Below are positions 56,750 through 64,000 of a stretch of DNA of 64,000 nucleotides, in pieces. This DNA comes from Trachythela sp. YZ-2020. Lineage: Eukaryota; Cnidaria; Anthozoa; Malacalcyonacea; Clavulariidae. Made by a program: the position numbers and the translations under genes. The notes under the pieces were generated by a model. That model was not told the DNA's origin. It searched no databases and worked only from the letters and a program-made list of their open reading frames with translations. The number at the start of each line of letters is the position of its first letter. The first letter of the stretch is position 1. Location of the stretch: the NCBI GenBank assembly GCA_016169945.1, contig JADLSH010000293.1, positions 1,860,001 to 1,924,000 of the forward strand, written 5' to 3'.

Positions 56750-58070
56750 GAAATACATGCATGCAGAATCTCCTCGCCCATTCGAACCAAACAATTTAAA
56801 TTACTCCCCAAAAATTATTGTAACATGAAGTACTGAGCCGATCACTGTAACCATGGTAACACGCAACACTGTATATTTTCTTTTGTAAATTTGTACAAAA
56901 TGGTAAAGTATTGATAAGATTTGCACTTTTAACTATAAAATTATCAATTACCCAACTATATAAAGTACTATGTTATCATGTCCTCTTTTAGCTTTGATTT
57001 ACTGTAAAATTAAACAGTAGACGAATAAACGTCTCACAAAACGTTTCGAAATTTTCGTGAAACTTCAACTGTGTTTGAACAGTATTTTTATACTTCGTCT
57101 TCGCACTTGTTTTTGAAATTGTCATTTAAACGTATTAAAATATGTTGTTTCTTAATTATGACATATTTGAATTAATACTAAAATACTTTTTAAGATTAAT
57201 CAATGTTGTATTTACCACACAGGATGACCTACGCACTTTCAAATTCACAAGCTATACTGCATAACAATCGGCAAAAGCAGGTATGTAAAATAGACACTTA
57301 CCCGTTTAATTAAAACGCTTTAAAACTCGAAAATCTACACCTTTTTTCGTTCTTTTGACTGCTTTTCCTCCTGTTGACTTCAACACAGAGTAGAGATCAT
57401 ACAGAGGTGGAACGGGCCGTCGTAAACACTTGGAAGACTTACGTTTTCGTGTACCCACCTGATTTCAGGCAGCCGGGCAAAAAATGATCAACTGCGCATG
57501 CTCGGCAAGTCTCCCCCATTCCAAGTTCCCAACATTCCTCAAGTTCCCTACATTTTCGGCTCTTTAAAGTTTCACAATCTTAAGGTCTTTCGCATTTTTA
57601 AACACTTCTAAAAGGTAAACTGCAGTTAAAAGCGAGCCGTCATCCTGAATCGTGCACTTTAACTGCGCATGCTCGGCAAGCGTCTGAAGGCACGCACAAA
57701 AAGAAGTGGGTACACCCGTTACACCTCTGTATGATCTCTACTCTGTGACTTCAACAAGCGAAAGTCCAGTAAAAATGTTCATTTATCATGTACAAAACTA
57801 TTTTTGAAAAAAAGTTTTATAAATGGCAGTTAAGTTTCTGACGTATCATTGAAAAACAAATTCTTTGTCTTAACCAATCATGAGGTCGCTAGTTGGCAGT
57901 ATTCTCTCGGCCTAAACTCGAGCATGTCCATAAATTAGAAAACTGCCCATGATGTATGGTCCATGATATAATGGAGGACGACTTTGCATTCCGCTATGTT
58001 GTCACATACCTGGGTGTAAATATCCGAGCGGAATTAGTACCCTCGCACGGCGCTTCGCGCCGGCTCGAGG
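56750..58070 (+). repeat. Giant inverted repeat, right arm (dispersed family copy B)
   Basis: Begins AAATACATGCATGCAGAATC and ends GGGTGTAAATATCCGAGCGG then CTCGCACGGCGCTTCGCGCC. About 950 bp once the MULE-type insert at 57385-57746 is set aside. Compared with the left arm the substitutions are scattered, so the arms have diverged since they were joined; the NRF1-like palindrome has decayed here but the splice-donor equivalent (ACTTAC on this strand) is retained. Confidence 0.8.
57376..57755. mobile_element. MULE-type MITE with 9 bp target duplication
   Basis: GACTTCAAC at 57376-57384 and 57747-57755 flanks a 362 bp element with TIRs ACAGAGTAGAGATCATACAG AGGTG (left) and its mirror (right), about 25 bp. 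A 9 bp duplication is the hallmark of Mutator-like elements. The interior has ACTGCGCATGCTCGGCAAG twice (about 57492 and 57664). No transposase. Confidence 0.85.
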
Positions 58071-58607
58071 ATAATAACCATAGATATAGGAGACCTAGAT
58101 TGCTGACTGTAATGATGTCTATAACGCACGCGCGTGGCAACCATGAGTATTAAAAATGGCGGCTCAACCGGTCAAATATCATAGAGCGGTATAGGGAAAA
58201 ACCATGTTTTTTGCATTTTGCGTCTTCCTGGTGTTACCGATCCCGTTCTAGCACATTATTTTGGGAAGAACTAACTGGTGTGAAGGTTTTGGATGAATAT
58301 TTGCATAATTTAAGTTCAATAAAGACGAAATAATCGATCGCTAAATGTTGTCTGAAAATCATCACATGGTCGGTTGAGCAGTTCGAGACATTTTGTTGAA
58401 GAAAATAAAGGTTTTGGTTCTTTGGGTGCTTTTTTTTTCGAGGATCTCGGTTGGCATATAAAACAGGGAATAATATTGTGAAGTATTTTGAAGTTAAACC
58501 CTATTTTGCTTGATTTACCTGGTCTGCTGGTCCGAAAACTCTGATGCTCTGTTTAGTGTGACTTTGATGACTTCCTTGCTGCTGCAGATGTCAAGGAATC
58601 TCAAGTC

Positions 58608-58804
58608 TATATGGCCTGGACTGTGAAAAGTGATGAATTAATCAGGTTTTTAGAGAGAACTAGTGACAGCGAATGTTTTCAATACAAACTAGTTTGAAGA
58701 AACTGACTAATTTGTCTAGTATGCATAAAAAAACCTTCACAGTATCTAGTTCTCTCCAAGAAACCTGATTGAGTCATCACTTTTCACAGTCCAGGCCATA
58801 TAAA
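58608..58804. repeat. Foldback inside the P-like element
   Basis: TATATGGCCTGGACTGTGAA AAGTGATGA ... AATCAGGTTT ... AGAGAACTAG on the left (58608-58671) faces its mirror at 58741-58804, about 60 bp arms with a few differences. Confidence 0.75.
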
Positions 58805-58965
58805 TGAGTTAATCATTGCCAAAAAGAATAAGTTTATTCAGCTTTGGCCTCCGGGATGAATTTCCTTCACAGACAACTCGATCTGAGTAAACCTTCCCGA
58901 AACGATGCACAAATATGTTGATGTACAAATCAACTATCTTCTTGACGATGATGGTGATATGGTCG

Positions 58966-59151
58966 TCACGAAATTGCTTGTCGAGGAGATGGCTTATTGT
59001 CCTCTAGAGTGTTTTGAAGATGTTCGATAACGTTACTCAAAAACCCAGGTTCACATTCAATTGATGAAGCCCACAATCGTATAGTAGATGGATGTGGTAA
59101 GTGGAGGGATTTGCGAACAAACTTGTACGCTTTTGGACTGTAAAAGTGCAA
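58966..59151 (-). pseudogene. P-element-type transposase fragment (THAP9-like)
   Basis: Reads FYSPKAYKFVRKSLHLPHPS, TIRLWASSIECEPGF, LSNVIEHLQN, matching the P-element transposase block that follows the helix-turn-helix in THAP9-like proteins (YSPKAYxYVR, LPHPxTIRxW, EPGF). The frame ends at a stop by 58966. The catalytic RNase H-like part that should follow is not detectable; at 58608-58804 its place is taken by a foldback. Confidence 0.75.
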
Positions 59152-59168
59152 AGATATAGCAAATTGTC

Positions 59169-59570
59169 TTATTTTTTCACTGTATCTAGACCCAGTTGTA
59201 TTAGCTTCATTTTCTGCTCATTTGTGAACAGATCTTTAGTCATATGACCAAAATTTGACATGAGATGTTGGCTTTGTTCTTCTGATATAGCCTTAATTTC
59301 TTCTAATTTTTCACAAGACTGTTCTTCTGATATAGCCTTAATTTCTTCTAATTTTTTCACAAGATCCTTAATAGACCCTTTCAGATATTTCTTGGATTGG
59401 CCTTCTATTACTTGCTGTCCCTTACTAATATAGTTGTCGGGGGTAAAGTGTTTCTTACACAAGACTGAATATTTGGTTGGCATCCAGTCTGCCCATTTCA
59501 TTGTTGTTATCCAACTTTTTAGCAGGCTGGAATTGGTTATAGGAAATCTAAATAGTGCGAAGGGAAAGAT
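59169..59570 (-). pseudogene. THAP domain and coiled-coil part of P-like transposase
   Basis: The minus-strand frame ending at 59169 contains the second half of a THAP zinc finger: ALFRFPITNSSLLKSW (upstream of the ATG at 59501), then MKWADWMPTKYSVLCKKHFT with the Cys and His ligands of the C2CH finger. The N-terminal cysteines are not visible; an intron or decay may separate them. A coiled-coil stretch follows, with the 14-residue unit EEIKAISEEQS-like duplicated (a 40-base tandem repeat near 59275-59360). THAP domains bind the transposon ends. Confidence 0.75.
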
Positions 59571-60575
59571 TTATCTTTGGTTCACTGATGTGAACAAAAC
59601 TCAAAAGTTTTTGACAGAATTGTTTCTGCAGTCCTGAGTCAAATCCTAGGTCCTTTTGAGACCTTAAACAGGACAAGGACCTCTATGAAAGTTGTTGTCA
59701 ACATGCATATATATAGACTAGGACAAAGACATCAAAACAATTTCTTTTCCGGTTTAACATTTTTTTATTAATTATTAAAACTGTAAACACTTTTATATTG
59801 TAGCTGACAAACTCAAAACTACATTTGTTGTCATTTATACAGTATTTACAAAACAAATTGTTTTTATGCTATTAAAAGCTGTCTTATTTATACATAACAT
59901 AGTCTTAAACTATGCTGTTTATATGAAGTATGTCATAGTGTACAAATATACAATATGTGTGTTTTATACTTACTTTTATAGACTTACTTATGGAAGGACA
60001 AGCGAATACCATCTTTTAAATCCCCATGTCTGGCCTTGCAGTTATACGCTGAACAATATTCAGGCATTCTTTTCGATAAAAAACAGTTTTTTTAGAATAA
60101 TAGAATGCCCCAGAATTTTCAGATAAATATACTGTATTTTGGTCGAAATAACAATGAAAGAACAAAATAAACAGCAGTATAGCTTTTGGAATAGTTAGAT
60201 ATATATATCACGTAATCACGTTACTTGAGAAAAACTCGTAAAAGACTGAAGGAATACACAGGAAAAGAAACCAGGCCAGCAGTTTCGCAAGCTTTTCGTC
60301 TTTGCCCATTCTTGCCCGGTTGAATTGTAATATGTAAAGTGTACTAATTATACAAATATTCATCCAAAACCTTCACACCAATTAGTTCTTTCCAAAATAA
60401 TGTGATAGAACGGGATCGGAAGCTGTAGGACGACGCAAAATGCAAAAAACATGGTTTTTCCCTATGTCGCTCTATGATTTTTGACCGGTTGAGCCACCAT
60501 CTTGGATTTTAAAAATTTGACACGTCTAGTTGAGCCGAGTCAGCAATCTAGGTCTCCTATACCTATGATAATAAC

Positions 60576-61750
60576 ATGCCAACATAAAATATTTTAGTAT
60601 TCTATAGTTTGAATTATACTTATTATTTAACTATTTTTGCCGGTTTTGTATTGTTGTGTGCCCTAAAATTTGTAAAAAAAATTATCTTACTGACCTTGTT
60701 GCCATAACTGCAGTGCTTCCACTGCTAGAAACAAAATTTCTATTGTTTATCCTTCCAAAAATCCTTAACCGAAAATAAATTTCCAAAAATATTTCAATTT
60801 CTTCAAGTTTTCCTTTCTTTGTCTTCCAAACAATTATAGTAATATGATTGAAATTTTTATCGTACATTTTAGATGAACGAAAACACTTAGTATTTACGTC
60901 AAGTACTACATTCATATGGCGATAGTCTTTCGAGGAGGGGTTGGGATTCAGTAACGTTTTCCCAGCCAAAATTTTGTGCGAAACCTGGATAATGATCTAC
61001 CGAATGCCATTTCCAGAAGGAAAAATGCTGGTGCAACTGCCATTTTTTCCAGTTAAATAATAGGCCTATCAAGAAATCCAAGCTCTTGTTGTCTCGTTTT
61101 ACCCTTCACGATCCTATTCTGACAGAGTCTATTCTGGTTTCGAGCAAATCATTTTTTGCATACGAAAAAGTTTCGATGGCGAGGGATTGCAGCATGCATG
61201 TATTTCTAGTAATTAAATTTGAGTTGGTCGTCTTAATCTTGGCGGTTGACAAGTAACCAGAATTATGTATCACTATGTATAATGAGATGATTATCGGTAT
61301 TGTACGTAACGACGAGAATGTTGTATTATATTCAGTTTAGTGCAGTAACTATTTCGCCTGTTATTTAGTTCACAATGTTAGCGTTTCCTTCTAGGTTTTG
61401 AATGTGATTCTAAGACCTGATACACGTATGTGTACCACAAAAACCACAAAAAAGCACAGCGCTATAATTTGTTTATATCAGGTCAATCAGGAAATAGAGA
61501 CGAATTTAACTAATTTAAGTACACCTAACAAAATCAACTCTTCCTGGTAATTTTAGTTTATTGATAGTGATTTTTATAAAAATTATGACATGGTGAAGTT
61601 GCATGTATATAGGTGTAGGTACCCAAAAATCACAATAACAAAAACACCTGTAACTCTCTTTGAAATATATCTATGGTTGTGAAATTTGACTGCCAGGTAT
61701 TATTAAAAAAAATTTACACAAAGAAATATATATTTAACTGGCACCTTGGT
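60576..61750. other. Spacer; minor repeat fragment
   Basis: A minus-strand open frame at 60969-60682 (MAGKTLLNPNPSSKDYRHMN...) ends next to a donor-like AAGGTCAGTAAG, but no domain is recognised and coding status is uncertain. GGCGAGGGATTGCAGCATGC (61179-61198) is a small piece of the giant-repeat family. Confidence 0.4.
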
Positions 61751-61751
61751 T

Positions 61752-62048
61752 ATTTAGCAATTATTCGCCGAATTAGGCGAGGTGAATATCGGTGAATAAA
61801 AACCGAGACGAAATCGAGGTTTTTATTCACCGATATTCACCGAGTCTGAGGCGAATAATTGTTCTAGTAAAATTACATAGGTGATTATTTGGGAAAAAAT
61901 AAAAAATGCACATTTCAAAAATATTTTAATTGAATATTTACAATAAAAGCGACTTAAAAACGCTTTAGGTGATTATGCGTATTGGTCCGAGGTGCGCAAC
62001 CAATCAGCGTTAAGAATTTTCAATAATCACCTATGTAATTTTACTAAA
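61752..62048. mobile_element. Composite foldback MITE
   Basis: The first hairpin: AATTATTCGCCGAATTAGGC, GGTGAATATCGGTGAATAAA (61758-61810) pairs with GGTTTTTATTCACCGATATT, CGAGTCTGAGGCGAATAATT (61816-61860). A second: AGTAAAATTACATAGGTGATTA (61866-61887) pairs with TAATCACCTATGTAATTTTACT (62024-62045) around 140 bases. Both are non-coding. Confidence 0.8.
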
Positions 62049-62059
62049 GGGGATTATTC

Positions 62060-63700
62060 AACGTATGACTGCATGTGTACATGTATTTACAAATCTACAA
62101 TGTACAATTATGTGATGACTGTTACAATTCTAAATAACAATTGCAAGATACAAGTGACAAGAATCCGCCTAACTGTTGAAGACTACGGACTAGCGATAAA
62201 TATATTTATAGCCAGATAACTAATATCTTAGAATTACTAAAAATTGTGATGTTTACACAATTTTCCTGCTTTGCAAATATGTACCCCAAAAGCCACATAC
62301 AGTGGACCAAACCAAATTTAAGCAGCAGTAGTAGTTGTTCGTTCGCATTTTGTAAAATTATTGGCATTTTTTAGGCTAAAGGATCCAGAAAAGCTATTTG
62401 TTCAATAGCCTATATGTATGTCGATATTGTAAAATGCTACCTTTTAATCAACCGTTGTGTTAACTTGTAGCTATTTGATGCATTCTAAATAAGCTTGTGT
62501 GTTTTGAGGTACATGTACCTGTATATAGGTTTTGAATTTTGAATTTAAGACCTATGCAGGGTTTCGAATCTCAAATTTAAGACTTAAAATGTTAGGAAAA
62601 TTAGTAGGTAATCTATAAATGATTATTTTTGTTCTGAGTATTGTTGTAATACAAAGGTAAACGTGAAAGTTTTCAATTATATTGGGTCAGTTTCGACCCC
62701 AAAAATAGAACAAAATTATCTAAATATCCTCAATGTTCAGCCATTTTTAAAAAGAGATTACAATAATATTTTATTATTATTAAATTCATTATTTTTGAAT
62801 TTCACAATGTTGAGGAGAATTGATGTTGGTAGACCAGTGATAATAGGACCCGGCATATTTATGGCCTAAAACTGTGCAGCAAATCTTTTGCCCTAAACTA
62901 GCACTAGATGGTAATGGTGCCATGGCGGTATATTCTGGATCCCCCATATGCTGCAAGGCTAGTATCTGATGGGTTTGTAACTACCTTCTTGGGGTTGCTC
63001 ATCTTATCTATTTTTTGTGGATACACTATGCGAGATAATCTTAGGGGAAAGATATTTCCTCGAGCGCCAGTTTGAACTTTGGTAGCCAGTGCATGTCAAC
63101 CAGTGTCAACAGTTTCTGCATAGCTTTAGTATTTTTAAGAAATTAGTTAAGTTTTTATTTTAAGGAAGCCTTTAATTTGAATACTTCATGTAACACATAA
63201 TCTATATAATCTCGTTTACTTTTAGTTAGTTTATATACCTATATAAACATTCAGCATAGAACAATTTTAGTGTAATTATGTTTGTGATTCGCATTTGATC
63301 ATATACTATAGCATGTTCATTTGCTCAATATAAATATTAAATATTATTATTATTATATTGATTTTATTAAATACTAATATATACTAATTTTATGGAGCTA
63401 AGATTTCACGCTATCTAAACTAAATTTATTCCTACACTAGTATTTTAACCAGATATTACAAATCTCACACGTCGGATCGTTCGATATAATTCTGCAGATT
63501 GACTGTGAATAACATACAAATACGCAGATTCGTGAGACAAGATTCACATGATTCTTGATAATTTAGGCACCAAATGTGTCGTAAAGTAACTTCAGTAGCA
63601 GATAGTACAAAGAAAAGCAGCGGCTTTGAGGTCCCCAGAGATATATATAGGGGAGACACAAATGATAATTATAGTTAACATGCTAATACATAAGGGAATA
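62060..63700. other. Spacer or intron without recognised features
   Basis: AT-rich, with tandem words TTTGAATTTTGAATTTAAGAC near 62528. Probably the intron downstream of the EGF exon if that gene extends toward the SRCR exon. Confidence 0.4.
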
Positions 63701-63705
63701 CATAC

Positions 63706-63828
63706 CAACACATCTCATTCCATTGGAAATGAACCCTTTCTTACACATACACCTGTAAGAACCTAAGGTGTTATTGCATGAGCGACTACCATGAGAACCA
63801 CATGGGGATGATGAGCATTCATCGATAT
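63706..63828 (-). CDS. Internal exon: calcium-binding EGF-like domain
   Basis: A 123 bp exon, both borders phase 1. The acceptor TTTGTTTAG precedes ATATCGATGAATGC; the donor is GTATGTATT after TGTGTTG. It encodes a complete cbEGF repeat: [38 protein letters not shown]. The DIDEC start and N-x(n)-Y residues are the calcium-binding signature, and six cysteines form the usual three disulphides. The symmetrical phase is typical of exon-shuffled extracellular modules. Neighbouring exons are outside the window or too short to see. It could be the same gene as the SRCR exon at 35.1 kb, also minus strand and phase 1. Confidence 0.88.
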
Positions 63829-64000
63829 CTAAACAAAGCATTCGAAAATAAATTAAAGCAGAATTAGGCAATTCAGGTGTCAATCTTGTTTAGGCAGGGG
63901 CGTACATATCGACTTTGACTGTGGGGAGGGAGAGTGTAAAATCTCAAAATGAGATTGACCAATGAATTCAGACAGACTTTTAACCCTTTGCCTACGTATA
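63829..64000. other. Intron upstream of the EGF exon
   Basis: Non-coding sequence preceding the acceptor on the minus strand; nothing recognised in it. Confidence 0.4.

Larger units (their letters stand above)
58071..60575 (-). mobile_element. P-element-like DNA transposon
   Basis: Identical octamers ATAATAAC (58071-58078, 60568-60575) enclose a 2489 bp element with TIRs of about 220 bp, starting CATAGATATAGGAGACCTAG on the left and mirrored CTAGGTCTCCTATACCTATG on the right; both contain CCATGTTTTTTGCATTTTGCG. P elements generate 8 bp duplications and their transposases start with a THAP domain; both are present here. The transposase, on the minus strand, is internally deleted. The insertion sits precisely at the outer edge of the giant repeat's right arm. 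Confidence 0.88.

Noticed and set aside
60682..60969. 95-codon minus-strand frame ending at a donor-like site
   Set aside because: No recognisable domain or partner exon; left as uncertain within the spacer entry.

Overview
This is an AT-rich stretch of an animal nuclear genome, almost entirely intergenic or intronic and dominated by transposable elements. The mixture suggests an early-branching marine invertebrate, most likely a cnidarian (probably an anthozoan): Penelope-like elements with a GIY-YIG endonuclease, several L2/CR1-like and Jockey/CR1-like LINEs, Ty3/gypsy elements, a P-element-like THAP transposon, many foldback MITEs, and modular extracellular exons (SRCR, calcium-binding EGF). 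The species assignment is inference. Only two host exons are convincing, both on the minus strand and both phase 1: a terminal SRCR exon (35141-35466) and a cbEGF exon (63706-63828). They could belong to one gene whose roughly 28 kb intron is filled with transposons. No rRNA, tRNA or CRISPR was seen.

Layout. 0-16 kb: decayed LINE pieces (2.1-3.3, 6.7-7.5, 12.8 kb), a hAT-type MITE with its target duplication (4.6-4.9 kb), a Penelope endonuclease remnant (5.0-5.8 kb), foldbacks (9.7-10.0 kb) and a 0.9 kb terminal-inverted-repeat element (13.66-14.59 kb). 16.5-24.6 kb: one copy of a dispersed ~0.8-1 kb repeat, a short coding relic of Crypton/KIAA1958 type, a decayed LINE ORF1 with two CCCH fingers (18.9-20.3 kb), a TTAA-flanked element (20.8-21.4 kb), a ~50 bp minisatellite and a long CT microsatellite. 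24.6-28.9 kb: a nearly intact young Ty3/gypsy element on the minus strand with unusually short 98 bp LTRs. 29-35 kb: a LINE tail and two nested TTAA elements. 35-42 kb: the SRCR exon, then two decayed Ty3/gypsy remnants in opposite orientation (one carrying a foldback MITE in gag) and a LINE fragment. 42.4-47.1 kb: an almost full-length L2/CR1-like LINE whose ORF1 carries a CCCH finger, embedded between hexamer repeats. 47.1-51.2 kb: a zinc-finger-like relic and two more minus-strand LINE remnants. 51.5-53.9 kb: a Penelope-like element with RT and GIY-YIG domains, followed by a large foldback holding hammerhead-ribozyme-like cores. 54.9-58.1 kb: a giant inverted repeat (arms ~1 kb) with promoter-like motifs and a MULE-type MITE in one arm. 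58.07-60.58 kb: a P-element-like THAP transposon with an exact 8 bp duplication. 61.7-62.05 kb: another foldback. 63.7 kb: the EGF exon.

The window is a layered record of insertions rather than a functional operon-like system. The most interesting features are the hammerhead-like motifs next to the Penelope element, the unusual LINE ORF1 family (WKSPGG domain, coiled coil, CCCH fingers), the promoter-bearing giant inverted repeat, and the P-like element with intact termini.
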